Shown: positions 39,394 to 47,573 of the stretch, piece after piece
Layout of the letters: each line of letters opens with the position of its first letter
Position numbering within the stretch: the first letter of the stretch is position 1
Source: Nucisporomicrobium flavum
GTDB lineage: Bacteria; Actinomycetota; Actinomycetes; Mycobacteriales; Micromonosporaceae
Direction of reading: 5' to 3'
Assembly (NCBI RefSeq): GCF_016464385.1
Contig: NZ_JADMLH010000001.1
Span: 825,140-872,712 of the forward strand
DNA: 47,573 nucleotides
Program-made: the position numbers and the translations under genes
Notes under the pieces: model-generated
Told to the model about the DNA's origin: nothing
The model's input: the letters and a program-made list of their open reading frames with translations, nothing else
Databases searched by the model: none

Positions 39394-40512
39394 TCAGACC
39401 TTTATTCCGAACAGCTTTTCCGCATTTCGGTACGCGATCTTCTCCTTGGCTTCACGTGGCAGATCGACTCCCCGGAACCAGTCGGTCTGCACCTTCATGT
39501 CCGCGAACGGGTAGTCGGTGGCGAACATGACCCGGTCCACACTGATGTACTTCAGCAGGAGATCGAGCAGTTCAGTCTGGGGGAGTGCGCTGGTGGTGAA
39601 CCAGAAATTGTCGTGGAAGTACTGCTCGAACGGCTTGTCCAGGCTCTTCTCGGTCACTTCGCTCATCTTCTCCAGGATGCGCTTGTAGAAGAACGGAAGC
39701 CCCTCTCCCATATGGCCGATGATGATCTGGAGCCTGGGATGCCTGTCGAACACCCCTGAGGTGATCATTCGGACGCACTGGGTGACGACTTCCTGGTGCC
39801 ATCCATAGGCCGAGATGCTGAGAACCTGGTCCTGGAACTCCTTCTGGTATTCCGGCCGCATGTTGCTGTAGTAGATCTGGAAGACCTCGTCCGGCGGCAG
39901 GCCCGGATGGATGTAGATCGGCTTGCCGAGCGCTTCGGCGCGCGTCAGCAGGGGCTCGAAGTCGGGATGGTCGAGGAACTTCTTCCCGATGATCCCGTTG
40001 GTCAGGCATCCCAGGAAGCCGTCGTCGCGGACCGCGCGTTCCAGCTCGTCCGCCGAGGCTTGAGGATTCTGCAGCGGCAAGGTGGCGAATGCCTGGAACC
40101 GCCCCGGATACGTGGCCATCGGCCCGTCGACGAGCAGCTTGTTGAGACGATAGGCGAAATCGATGCCCTTCCGGCCCGGGACATTCTGCACACCTGGCGT
40201 GTGCGCGGAGAGGATCTGAACGTTGAGCCCCGCCTTGTCCATGGCGCCGATGCGGCGCGGGCCGAGCTCGGCGAGACCGGTGTCCTCGAGGAAGAGCCTG
40301 TCGTTCAGCACCATCAGCTCACGGGTGGAGAAGGTCTCCTCCGTGCCGATGAAGGGCAGGTCCTTGTCCCGCTCCGACATGTCCGAAGTCTTGTCCGAGG
40401 TCTCGTTCCCATCCCCGTCCGCTGCGGACGCAATGGCATGGGTGGACAGGCCGGCGCCAATGCCGAGTGCCGTGGCGGCGGCCAAAAAGCCGCGGCGTCC
40501 CATGGGTTTCAT
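39394..40512 (-). CDS. Tat-exported amidohydrolase (amidohydrolase_2/ACMSD-like)
   Basis: A 372-residue metal-dependent TIM-barrel hydrolase or decarboxylase. The Tat signal is MKPMGRRGFLAAATALGIGA (twin Arg, hydrophobic core). The first-strand metal site is FIGTEETFSTRELM, the TEE form that replaces HxH in the gamma-resorcylate-decarboxylase-like branch. PIYIHPGLPPDEVFQIYYSN (His), IIIGHMGEGLPFFYKRILEK (His) and VMFATDYPFADM (Asp) are the other ligands. AGGAGG four bases before the ATG at 40512 fixes the start. Codon third positions are visibly less GC-biased than in flanking genes, hinting at recent transfer. Substrate unknown, possibly aromatic. Confidence 0.87.
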   Translation of the reverse strand: MKPMGRRGFLAAATALGIGAGLSTHAIASAADGDGNETSDKTSDMSERDKDLPFIGTEETFSTRELMVLNDRLFLEDTGLAELGPRRIGAMDKAGLNVQILSAHTPGVQNVPGRKGIDFAYRLNKLLVDGPMATYPGRFQAFATLPLQNPQASADELERAVRDDGFLGCLTNGIIGKKFLDHPDFEPLLTRAEALGKPIYIHPGLPPDEVFQIYYSNMRPEYQKEFQDQVLSISAYGWHQEVVTQCVRMITSGVFDRHPRLQIIIGHMGEGLPFFYKRILEKMSEVTEKSLDKPFEQYFHDNFWFTTSALPQTELLDLLLKYISVDRVMFATDYPFADMKVQTDWFRGVDLPREAKEKIAYRNAEKLFGIKV

Positions 40513-40632
40513 ATGACCTCCTGGACGTGGGGTACCTCGCTTGTCTGATGGAGACTTCGTACCGAGCGAATCTGAGACGACCGTTAGAAAGCCCGGACCC
40601 GGTGCACCGCGCGCGCGGCTAGGCTCGGTGGC

Positions 40633-40902
40633 ATGTGCCGAAACATCCGTCAGCTGCACAACTTCGAGCCGCCGGCCACCTCCGACGAGGTGCACGCCGC
40701 CGCCCTCCAGTACGTCCGCAAGGTGGCCGGCGCCACCAAGCCGTCGCAGCGCAACCAGGCCGCCTTCGACCGGGCGGTCGAGGCCGTCGCCGCCGCGACC
40801 GCCGAGCTGCTCGGCGAGCTGGTGACGACCGCGCCGCCGAAGGACCGGGAGACCGAGGCCGCGAAGGCCAAGGAACGCGCCCGGATCCGGTACGCGTCCT
40901 GA
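40633..40902 (+). CDS. DUF2277-family protein
   Basis: An 89-residue cytoplasmic protein matching DUF2277: MCRNIRQLHNFEPPATSDEV followed by HAAALQYVRKVAGATKPSQRNQAAFDRAVEAV, then a helical LLGELVTTAPPKDRETEAAK tail. The family is common in actinomycetes and proteobacteria and has no established function; the Cys in MCRNIR and the NF(E/D)PPAT block are its hallmark. The gene is monocistronic, with its 3-prime end 3 bp from the convergent lipoprotein gene. Confidence 0.88.
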   Translation: MCRNIRQLHNFEPPATSDEVHAAALQYVRKVAGATKPSQRNQAAFDRAVEAVAAATAELLGELVTTAPPKDRETEAAKAKERARIRYAS

Positions 40903-40905
40903 CGC

Positions 40906-41616
40906 TCATCCGCGCCGGATCGTCACGCCCCGCAGCGTCAGGTACCACGGCGACGACGTGAAGTCCGGCCCGGTCTCCTCGCCGATGTACGCGTCGATGT
41001 GCTTGGTCCCGCCCAGCCCGGGGGTGAACTCGTCGGTGACCGTCCACCGCGCGTCCCGCAGCGCCGCGCACACAGCGGCGGCCGGGCGGGAGCCGTCGTC
41101 GGCGTGCCCGCAGTCGGAGATCCGGAACCGCACGCCGCGCGCCAGCACCCCGGGGTCCGCCGCGGCCGAGACGAACGGGCGCAGCGCCCGCCCGCCGGTG
41201 TCCCGTGGCCGGGTGTCGAGCCAGAAGCCGATGTCGTAGGACCAGTTCAGGTACGTGCCGCCGGCCGTACGACCGGTCCCCTCCTCCTGGACCGCCGCGA
41301 CGAAGTCCTCCCGGTAGCTGCCGAGGTCGTCGTCGCCGTGGGAGCAGTCGACGCCCCGGCAGCCGGTGACGGGGACCGGGTCGCCGGAGTGGTAATCCTC
41401 CACCGCCGTGTAGTAGACGGTGATCTCCCAGCCGCCGCTGAACACCGGCGCGGTCACGACCGGCAGCCGCAGCACGGGCGCGCTGCTCGACGGCGCCACC
41501 GTCGGTCTCGCCGTCACGGCGGAAGCCGGCGGAGAACTCGGCAGCGGGGCCGGCCGGGCGTCCTCCGCACACCCCGCCAGCAGCAGCAATGCCGTCACCA
41601 CGGCGGCCCGTCGCAC
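40906..41616 (-). CDS. hypothetical secreted lipoprotein, possible 3D/double-psi-barrel-like domain
   Basis: A 236-residue exported protein. The signal peptide RRAAVVTALLLLAGC gives lipobox LAGC; a Pro/Ser/Ala-rich linker follows to about residue 55. The globular part begins SGGWEITVYYTAVEDYHSG and contains four Cys (PVTGCRGVDC, ISDCG, AAVCAAL), probably two disulfides. GTKHIDAYIGEE and GGTYLNWSYDIGFWLDT recall the 3D domain of some murein-active proteins, but the similarity is only suggestive. It may act at the cell surface or wall. Function unassigned. Confidence 0.68.
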   Translation of the reverse strand: MRRAAVVTALLLLAGCAEDARPAPLPSSPPASAVTARPTVAPSSSAPVLRLPVVTAPVFSGGWEITVYYTAVEDYHSGDPVPVTGCRGVDCSHGDDDLGSYREDFVAAVQEEGTGRTAGGTYLNWSYDIGFWLDTRPRDTGGRALRPFVSAAADPGVLARGVRFRISDCGHADDGSRPAAAVCAALRDARWTVTDEFTPGLGGTKHIDAYIGEETGPDFTSSPWYLTLRGVTIRRG

Positions 41617-41664
41617 CCTCAGGAGTGTGTCAGCCGGCCCGCCACGCGGAGTCGAGTTTCAGTC

Positions 41665-41691
41665 TTGCCTTATATAAGCCGTGCCTGATAA
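41665..41691 (+). promoter_or_regulatory. candidate ArsR operator/promoter
   Basis: CTTATATAAG (41669-41678) is a perfect 10-bp palindrome in an AT-rich patch just upstream of the ArsR-family GTG start. TTGCCT (41665-41670) and TGATAA (41686-41691) are 15 bp apart; the latter would give a near-leaderless mRNA. It is likely an autoregulatory site. Confidence 0.45.
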
Positions 41692-41700
41692 CTTCGGCCG

Positions 41701-42066
41701 GTGCACGCGTTCGACGTGCTCGGGGACCCGGTCCGCCGCCGCATCCTGGAGCTGCTCGCCGACGGCGAACAGTCCTCCGGCGCGGTCACCGAGGTGGTCC
41801 GGGCGGAGTTCGGGATCTCCCAGCCGGCCGTCTCCCAGCACCTGCGGGTGCTGCGCGACAACGGCTTCGCCACCGTGCGCCCCGACGGCGCCCGGCGCCT
41901 GTACGCGGTGGACGACACCGCGCTGCGCGAGGCGGAAGCCTGGCTGAGCCGGTTCCGGCGGTTCTGGACGCCGCACCTCGACGCGCTGGCCACCGAGGTG
42001 GCCCGCGGCAAACGGCAGCGGCGCCTCACCGCCCGCGACGACGACACCACGGGAGAACACCCATGA
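41701..42066 (+). CDS. ArsR-family winged-helix regulator
   Basis: A 121-residue repressor. The wHTH is FDVLGDPVRRRILELLADGE, GISQPAVSQHLRVLRDNGFA (recognition helix QPAVSQHLRVL) and VRPDGARRLYAVD (wing). No metal-binding Cys are present, so it is probably not a metal sensor; its ArsR/AHSA1 pairing is a common arrangement in which the regulator controls the partner. The start is GTG. The stop overlaps the ATG of the next gene (ATGA), so both are co-translated. Confidence 0.9.
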   Translation: MHAFDVLGDPVRRRILELLADGEQSSGAVTEVVRAEFGISQPAVSQHLRVLRDNGFATVRPDGARRLYAVDDTALREAEAWLSRFRRFWTPHLDALATEVARGKRQRRLTARDDDTTGEHP

Positions 42067-42695
42067 TCGACGTGAAGCAGCAGGTCAGCGACGTCCGCCG
42101 CTGGGTCGGCAACCGTACGCTCGAGGCCGGCGAGGCCCGCGTGCTGACGCTCAGCCAGGTCTACGACACCGACCAGGACGATCTGTGGGAGGCCGTCACC
42201 ACCGCCGAGCGCATCCAGCGGTGGTTCCTGCCGATCAGCGGTGAGCTGCGCGAGGGCGGCACCTACCAGTTCCAGGGCAACGCGGGCGGCACGGTCTCGC
42301 GCTGCGACAAGCCGAACGGTTTCTCCGCGACATGGGAGTTCGGCGGCCAGGTGAGCTGGGTCGAGGTCCGACTCACGTCCGAGGGCGACGGGCGTACGCG
42401 CCTCGAGCTGGAGCACGTCGCGCACGTCGCCGACGAGTTCTGGGACCAGTACGGCCCCGGGGCCACCGGCGTCGGCTGGGACGGCGGGTTCCTCGGCCTC
42501 GCCAACTACCTGACCGACCCGGCCGCGGCCCTCGACCCGGAGGCGGCGATGGCGTGGGCGCTGTCGCCGGAGGGCAAGGAGTTCAACCGCCTCAGCGCCG
42601 ACTCCTGGGCCGAGGCCGCCATCGCCGCCGGGAACGACCCGGAACAGGCTCGGGCCAGCGCGGACCGCACGTACGCGTTCTACACCGGCTCCTGA
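42063..42695 (+). CDS. SRPBCC/AHSA1-family protein
   Basis: A 210-residue START-like protein. The family blocks are LSQVYDTDQDDLWEAVTTAE followed by RIQRWFLPISGELREGGTYQ, and FSATWEFGGQVSWVEVRLTS, with the C-terminal LEHVAHVADEFWDQYGPGATG. AHSA1-like proteins are hydrophobic-ligand or co-chaperone-type folds; many pair with ArsR regulators. The C-terminal 70 residues (EGKEFNRLSADSWAEAAIAA) form an extra helical part. It lies in the ArsR operon (ATGA overlap), with its 3-prime end 1 bp from the convergent sigma factor gene. Confidence 0.9.
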   Translation: MIDVKQQVSDVRRWVGNRTLEAGEARVLTLSQVYDTDQDDLWEAVTTAERIQRWFLPISGELREGGTYQFQGNAGGTVSRCDKPNGFSATWEFGGQVSWVEVRLTSEGDGRTRLELEHVAHVADEFWDQYGPGATGVGWDGGFLGLANYLTDPAAALDPEAAMAWALSPEGKEFNRLSADSWAEAAIAAGNDPEQARASADRTYAFYTGS

Positions 42696-42696
42696 G

Positions 42697-43254
42697 CTAT
42701 CCCGACAACCGGCGGCCCCCGTCGTCCGCGAGCAGCGCCACCAGCTCCTCGCGGGCGCGGGCCACCCGGGACCTGATCGTCCCCACCGGACAGTCGCAGA
42801 CCTCGGCCGCCTCCGCGTACGACAGACCCAGGACCTGCGTCGCCACGAACGCCTCCCGCCGTTCCGGGGACAGCCCGCCGAGCAGGTCCCGGACGGCGAC
42901 GTCGTCCTCGAAGCCGCGGCGCCCGGCCCCGGTCGCCGCGTCCGCGGCGGCCTGCCAGTCCGCCACGGCGGCGATCCGCGGCCGGGCCATCGCCGAGCGC
43001 ACGTGGTCGACGGCGACCCGCCGCGCGATCGTGAACAGCCACGTCCGGGCGCTGGACCGGCCGGCGAAGCCGGGCAGGCTGCGCAGCGCCCGCAGGTACG
43101 TCTCCTGGGCGAGGTCCTCCAGCTCGGCCGGCCCGGCGAGGTGGTGCAGGAACCGCCACACCTCGCGCTGGGTGGCCCGGACGAACGCCGCCGCCGCGTC
43201 CGCGTCGCCGCGGCCGGCGGCGAGCGCCCACCCGGTCACCTCGTCGTCGATCAC
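42697..43254 (-). CDS. sigC: SigC-like ECF sigma factor
   Basis: A 185-residue sigma factor closely resembling mycobacterial SigC in layout: TQREVWRFLHHLAGPAELED followed by LAQETYLRALRSLPGFAGRSSARTWLFTIARRVAVDH (region 2) and GFEDDVAVRDLLGGL with LGLSYAEAAEVCDCPVGTIR followed by SRVARAREELV (region 4). No cognate anti-sigma gene is present, as in SigC systems. The start is GTG overlapping the YcnI-type gene stop (GTGA), so the sigma factor is made with that copper-type membrane protein. That link fits reports connecting SigC with copper handling. A possible ECF promoter lies ahead of the pair. Confidence 0.85.
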   Translation of the reverse strand: MIDDEVTGWALAAGRGDADAAAAFVRATQREVWRFLHHLAGPAELEDLAQETYLRALRSLPGFAGRSSARTWLFTIARRVAVDHVRSAMARPRIAAVADWQAAADAATGAGRRGFEDDVAVRDLLGGLSPERREAFVATQVLGLSYAEAAEVCDCPVGTIRSRVARAREELVALLADDGGRRLSG

Positions 43255-44006
43255 TCCGTGGCGGGCTTGGCCGCCGCCGGAACGGCACCGGACGCCGCCT
43301 GGGCCCGCCGGTACGCCAGCAGCCCCAGCACCAGCCCGGCGAGCCCGAGCACGATGCCGGCGACGCCCGTCCACGTCCCGCCGCTGCCGCCCTCGTCGTC
43401 GTCGCCGTCATCCGCGACGGCCGCCACGGACGGCCCGGGGGCGGCGGCCGGCGCATCGGCACCCGGCGCGCCCGCCGGCGTCAGCTTCAGCACCGGCGCG
43501 GGCTTCTCCGGCTCGGTGCCGTCGGTCGTCGGCTCGTCGATCCACCGGACGATCGTCCCGTCCGAGTACGTCTGCAGCGCCTTGAACACCACCTGGTCCA
43601 CCTCCGGCAGCGGCCCCAGCGACACGTCGAACTCCTGGAACTGCCCCGGCTTGATCGCCGCGTCCCCCACCGCCGTCCAGGTGATCTTGGAGACGGCCTC
43701 GCTGAGCTGGGCGCCGTGCGCCTCGATCGGCTTCGCGAGCTTCGACTTCTGCGCCACCATGGTCCAGCCCGCGACGGGCTTGAGCGACACCGAGGCGAAC
43801 GGCGTACCGGTGGGCAGGTTCACCTCGACCTTGGTGGTGTTCGCGGTGTCCGTCTCGTTCGGCACCCGGAAGGTCACCTTGGCGTACCCGCCCTGGACCG
43901 CGGTGTTCGGGTTCACGGTCACGTGCGCGGCGGCGGGGGCCGCCAGGGCGAGGGCGGACGCGGCGGCGATCGCGCCCACCACGGCCGAACGCTTCAACAG
44001 GGACAT
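43251..44006 (-). CDS. ycnI: YcnI-family (DUF1775) copper-type membrane protein
   Basis: A 251-residue membrane-anchored exported protein. The signal peptide ends AAPAAA, leaving an N-terminal His (HVTVNPNTAVQGGYAKVTF) that in YcnI can bind copper by its amino group and imidazole. The DUF1775 immunoglobulin-like domain continues with FRVPNET, GWTMVAQKS and PGQFQEFDVSLG. A C-terminal acidic linker (DDGDDDEGGSGG) precedes one helix (VAGIVLGLAGLVLGLLAYRR). It is upstream of and translationally coupled to the SigC-like gene. Likely role: periplasmic copper binding or delivery. Confidence 0.9.
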   Translation of the reverse strand: MSLLKRSAVVGAIAAASALALAAPAAAHVTVNPNTAVQGGYAKVTFRVPNETDTANTTKVEVNLPTGTPFASVSLKPVAGWTMVAQKSKLAKPIEAHGAQLSEAVSKITWTAVGDAAIKPGQFQEFDVSLGPLPEVDQVVFKALQTYSDGTIVRWIDEPTTDGTEPEKPAPVLKLTPAGAPGADAPAAAPGPSVAAVADDGDDDEGGSGGTWTGVAGIVLGLAGLVLGLLAYRRAQAASGAVPAAAKPATE

Positions 44007-44095
44007 CTGGAGGCCTTTCCGACTCGGATCAACCCGGCCGGGGCGCCGGGCACGGTCATTGGTCGCGACCCTGAGGGGAAAAGTTCCCGCGAAGA
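44007..44095 (-). promoter_or_regulatory. putative ECF promoter upstream of ycnI-sigC
   Basis: GGGAACTTTT (minus, from 44088) is a good ECF -35 core (GGAAC) about 80 bp upstream of the ycnI-type ATG, with GTCGCGACC in the expected -10 neighbourhood. The -10 cannot be fixed. The SigC-like factor itself is the natural candidate regulator. Confidence 0.4.
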
Positions 44096-45454
<1,359 letters not shown>

Positions 45455-45455
45455 G

Positions 45456-46142
45456 CTAGGCCCCCGCGGCCTCGCCGGCCGCCTCCACCGCGGCCAGCCG
45501 GTAGCCGGCGCCCCTCACGGTCTCGAGGCGCTCCCGGCCGATCTTGCGACGCAGGTAGCCGACGTACACCTCGACGGCGTTCGCCGCGGTCTCCACCGCC
45601 GCGTCCCACACGTGGTCGAGCAGCTCGGTCTTGGAGACCACCTCGCCGGGGCGGCGGATCAGATACTCCAGCAGGGCGAACTCCCGCGCGGTCAGCACCA
45701 CCTCGGCGCCGGCGACCGTGACCCGCCGATGCGCCGGGTCCAGCTCGACGTCGCCGTGGCGCAGCACGGCCGGGCGTTCCGGGGTGCCCCGGCGCAGCAG
45801 CGCGCGCAGCCGGGCGAGCAGCACCACGTACGAGAACGGCTTGGTGAGATAGTCGTCGGCGCCGCAGTCCAGCCCGTCGGCCTGGTCGTACTCGCCGTCC
45901 TTCGCCGAGAGCATGAGCACCGGCAGCCACTTCTGCTCGGCCCGCAGCTGCCGCACCACCCTGTACCCGGACAGCCGCGGCAGCATGACGTCGAGGATCA
46001 TCGCGTCGTACTCGCCGTGCCGGGCCAGCTCCAGCCCATCCTGCCCGTCGCCGGCCACGTCCACGGCGAACCCCTCGGCCTGCAGGCCCCGCTGCAGCGC
46101 GGCCGCGAGCCGCACCTCGTCCTCCACCACCAGCAACCGCAC
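45456..46142 (-). CDS. OmpR-family response regulator
   Basis: A 228-residue regulator. The receiver domain has the acidic cluster (VVEDEVRLA), phospho-Asp in YDAMILDVMLPRLSG, and Lys in YLTKPFSYVVLLARL. The winged-helix output domain has HGDVELDPAHRRVTVAGAEV followed by VLTAREFALLEYLIRRPGEVVSKTELLDHVW and VEVYVGYLRRKIGRERLETVRGAGYRL. The GTG at 46142 gives the usual VRLLVVEDE beginning; the longer frame to 46169 has no coding character. It is first gene of the two-component operon. Target genes are not identified here. Confidence 0.93.
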   Translation of the reverse strand: MRLLVVEDEVRLAAALQRGLQAEGFAVDVAGDGQDGLELARHGEYDAMILDVMLPRLSGYRVVRQLRAEQKWLPVLMLSAKDGEYDQADGLDCGADDYLTKPFSYVVLLARLRALLRRGTPERPAVLRHGDVELDPAHRRVTVAGAEVVLTAREFALLEYLIRRPGEVVSKTELLDHVWDAAVETAANAVEVYVGYLRRKIGRERLETVRGAGYRLAAVEAAGEAAGA

Positions 46143-46461
46143 GTGTCTACCTTGGCATGCCCGGCCCACCCGGCCGACCCCTTCTCAGCCCGATCACAGC
46201 CGCACCCCAGCCTGCAACGCCCGATGTTCCTGTTCGCCGCCGCGCCCCTGGCCGGGTGGGCGGTGATCTGCCTCGTCCGGGAAGATGTGCCGGCGCATTC
46301 CTCGCCGCCGGCATCGCCGGCGTGATCGCCACAGTCCTTCCGCGGTATGCGTCGAGACGTGGCTCGAACGGCACCGCTCGAAGATCGTCCACGCGGTCGC
46401 CTACCGCGTGGACGACGACAGCCGATGCCTGCCGCTGCTGCTCTCGTTGGCCCTCGAGGTG
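46143..46461. other. gene-free, probably decayed stretch
   Basis: The 319-bp gap must include the two-component operon promoter. On the plus strand, three coding-looking pieces appear in different frames: MFLFAAAPLAGWAVICLVRE (from 46224), AFLAAGIAGVIATVLPRYAS (after a shift near 46295), and VETWLERHRSKIVHAVAYRV (about 46350-46410). They could be a small two-helix membrane protein broken by frameshifts. No intact gene was found. Confidence 0.4.
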
Positions 46462-46998
46462 TCAGAGGGGTGTCGTGAGGAACAGGGTGGTTCCGTAGAC
46501 CGCGTCCGTCTCCTTCCGGTCTGTCTCGGTGAAGCCGACCCTGGCCAGTACGCGGCGAGAGGCGACGTTCCATTCGCGGACGGTGGCCCATAAACGTTCG
46601 TACCCGGATGATTTCGCCCAGTCGAGGATCGCGAGTGAGGCTTCGGTCGCGTATCCGTGATGCCAGAATCGGCGTAGCAGCTCGAACGCCAGTTCCGGTT
46701 CCCCGTCCGGTACGCGGCCGCCGTCGATCAGCCCGCAGGCGCCGATGACGTCACCTGCGGCCTTCCGCTCTATCGCCAGCAACCCGATCGGCGATGGTTG
46801 GTCGGTACGGATGGAATCTGCGAGCTCCGCGACGGTCGGGTGTCCATCCGCGTCGATTCGGCGGTGCGGCGGTACTCGTGGATCACGTTCGATCCACAGT
46901 TCATGCTGGACGACAGCCTCCGCCGCCCGCCAAGGCCTGAGTAGCAGGCGATTCGTCTCGAGTACGACTTCGCGGCCCGGAGTTGCTGCGGCTGCCAC
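46462..46998 (-). CDS. GNAT N-acetyltransferase (RimJ/RimL-like)
   Basis: A 178-residue acetyl-CoA-dependent transferase. LETNRLLLRPWRAAEA is the usual first strand and helix of RimJ/L-type proteins. GACGLIDGG, LAFELLRRFWHHGYATEASL (acetyl-CoA-binding segment) and LWATVREWNVASRRVLARVG followed by FTE complete the fold. It may acetylate a protein N-terminus or a small molecule; the substrate is unknown. The start is GTG; a more internal start is possible because the first ten residues (AAAATPGREV) are weak. Codon bias is clearly softer than in the rest of the window, hinting at acquisition. Confidence 0.85.
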   Translation of the reverse strand: MAAAATPGREVVLETNRLLLRPWRAAEAVVQHELWIERDPRVPPHRRIDADGHPTVAELADSIRTDQPSPIGLLAIERKAAGDVIGACGLIDGGRVPDGEPELAFELLRRFWHHGYATEASLAILDWAKSSGYERLWATVREWNVASRRVLARVGFTETDRKETDAVYGTTLFLTTPL

Positions 46999-47029
46999 GA
47001 CAGCAACTCTCCCACGGGCGACCGCACCG

Positions 47030-47167
47030 TCATGCCGCCGGCCTGATGCTCACGCTGTCCGGCGCTGCGCGTCGGCGTAGGCGCCGGTTGGGTCGGCGGT
47101 CTCGCACTGCTGAACTGGGTGATGCCGAACTCTGGTTCTGTTCCTGGAAAGACGGGTTGATGCTCAT
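47030..47167 (-). CDS. tiny hypothetical ORF, basic
   Basis: A 45-codon open frame beginning MSINPSFQEQNQSSASPSSA followed by an Arg-rich RRPNRRLRRRAAPDSV. Its ATG overlaps the stop of the preceding tiny ORF (ATGA), and another ATGA occurs at its own end. Function and reality are uncertain. Confidence 0.25.
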   Translation of the reverse strand: MSINPSFQEQNQSSASPSSAVRDRRPNRRLRRRAAPDSVSIRPAA

Positions 47168-47277
47168 CGTGATCGATCGTTGGGTGATGGTGTGATGAGA
47201 TCGTCGGCAGGCTGCCGCCGCATCTCGACGTAGAGGTCAGTGAAGTCATCGAAACCAGCGTCGGTGTCGTTCTTCAT
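47164..47277 (-). CDS. tiny hypothetical ORF, acidic
   Basis: A 37-codon open frame beginning MKNDTDAGFDDFTDLYVEMR, ending PSPNDRSR. It could be a real small protein, the truncated start of a larger gene, or chance. It is coupled by ATGA to the next tiny ORF. Confidence 0.3.
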   Translation of the reverse strand: MKNDTDAGFDDFTDLYVEMRRQPADDLITPSPNDRSR

Positions 47278-47450
47278 GCAGCGGCGCGCAGCGCCGGGCA
47301 ACGTGCTCCGTGGCATCTTCTGCGGCTGGCGCCGGATCCTCGGCGTCCCGACCGGCTGCTCAGCGGCGCCGAGCGCGACCGGTTCCTCGACCTCGTGCGC
47401 GCTCGCGGGAGGCGGCCCCGCAGCCGGTTCTCTGGGGGAGAATCCCCTAA
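47275..47450 (+). pseudogene. gene remnant cut by the insertion sequence
   Basis: Two GC3-biased plus-strand pieces meet near 47352: NVLRGIFCGWRRILGVP in one frame and DRLLSGAERDRFLDLVRARG in another. One added C between them would give a continuous ...ILGVPDRLLSGAERDRFLDLV. The second frame runs straight into the insertion-sequence end (stop at about 47480). It is most simply a decayed, interrupted gene of unknown family. Confidence 0.35.
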
Positions 47451-47573
47451 GGCGTGTTTCATAAGCCCCGCCGAGATCTGAAGTTGCGGCGTGGCGGTGG
47501 TCGATAACTGAAGAGGTCTCCGGTATCTGGTTCTGCGACCAAGCAAGAACTTCATACCGGAGACCTCGTGGCC
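47451..47573 (+). mobile_element. left end of an insertion sequence (partial; IS5-like target)
   Basis: GGCGTGTTTCATAAG begins at 47451 directly after CTAA, which fits the YTAR target of IS5-type elements. A 14-bp perfect inverted repeat follows (47513-47526 and 47554-47567), then GTGGCC, probably the start of a transposase gene that continues beyond the window. The family assignment is tentative because the protein is not visible. Confidence 0.5.
47513..47567. repeat. 14-bp inverted repeat directly before putative transposase GTG
   Basis: GAGGTCTCCGGTAT (47513-47526) and its exact complement ATACCGGAGACCTC (47554-47567) enclose a 27-nt loop, in which GTTCT and AGAAC can pair further. The stem ends at the base before GTG (47568), so in the mRNA it would bury the ribosome-binding region. 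Confidence 0.7.

Overview
The window is chromosomal DNA from a very high-GC actinomycete. Dense GC3-biased genes, frequent GTG starts, 1-4 bp translational-coupling overlaps (GTGA, ATGA, TGATG), several sigma factors and MsiK-type ABC systems without their own ATPase all fit Micromonosporaceae (an Actinoplanes-like genus). That placement is inferred from style, not from a marker gene. I found no rRNA, tRNA, CRISPR array or prophage, and no biosynthetic scaffold enzyme.

Layout. (1) 1-9.3 kb: secreted S1 protease, small acidic protein, acyl-CoA dehydrogenase, SARP-type giant regulator with an 11-bp tandem repeat in front of it, alpha/beta hydrolase, PhyH-type dioxygenase, NudK-like Nudix hydrolase. 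(2) 9.3-13.8 kb: DHA2 efflux pump and TetR regulator with two matching operators, a membrane protein, and an ECF41 (SigJ-type) sigma factor coupled to its carboxymuconolactone-decarboxylase partner behind an ECF41-like promoter. (3) 13.8-25.1 kb: a galactoside/amino-sugar catabolic locus. It holds a GH4 glycosidase, an AgaS-like SIS isomerase/deaminase, a sugar ABC importer, two PfkB kinases, a class II ketose-bisphosphate aldolase, a Gfo/Idh/MocA oxidoreductase and a DeoR regulator. AAACGAAC-like motifs sit between the -35 and -10 of three promoters, which gives a readable regulon.

(4) 25.1-31.3 kb: HEPN-like protein, YbaK editing protein, MBL hydrolase, a SigB/SigF-family sigma factor with a self-recognisable promoter, Stf0 sulfotransferase, STAS antagonist, orphan amino-acid-type binding lipoprotein. 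(5) 31.3-36.1 kb: membrane GGDEF-EAL protein, PMT-like glycosyltransferase, and a tandem P-loop gene interrupted by one amber codon. (6) 36.2-40.5 kb: a second sugar ABC importer with a clear vegetative promoter, and a Tat-exported amidohydrolase of lower GC. (7) 40.6-46.1 kb: DUF2277, a lipoprotein, ArsR+AHSA1 pair, SigC-like sigma factor coupled to copper-type YcnI, OmpR two-component system. (8) 46.1-47.57 kb: a decayed stretch with a GNAT acetyltransferase, tiny ORFs, a gene remnant and the left end of an insertion sequence whose putative transposase start lies directly after a 14-bp hairpin.

The most informative unit is the sugar locus. Uptake goes by lipoprotein and two permeases, glycoside cleavage by GH4, isomerisation or deamination by the SIS protein, phosphorylation by the PfkB kinases, and aldol cleavage to triose phosphates, all plausibly switched by the divergent DeoR protein. 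The exact substrate cannot be read from sequence alone.
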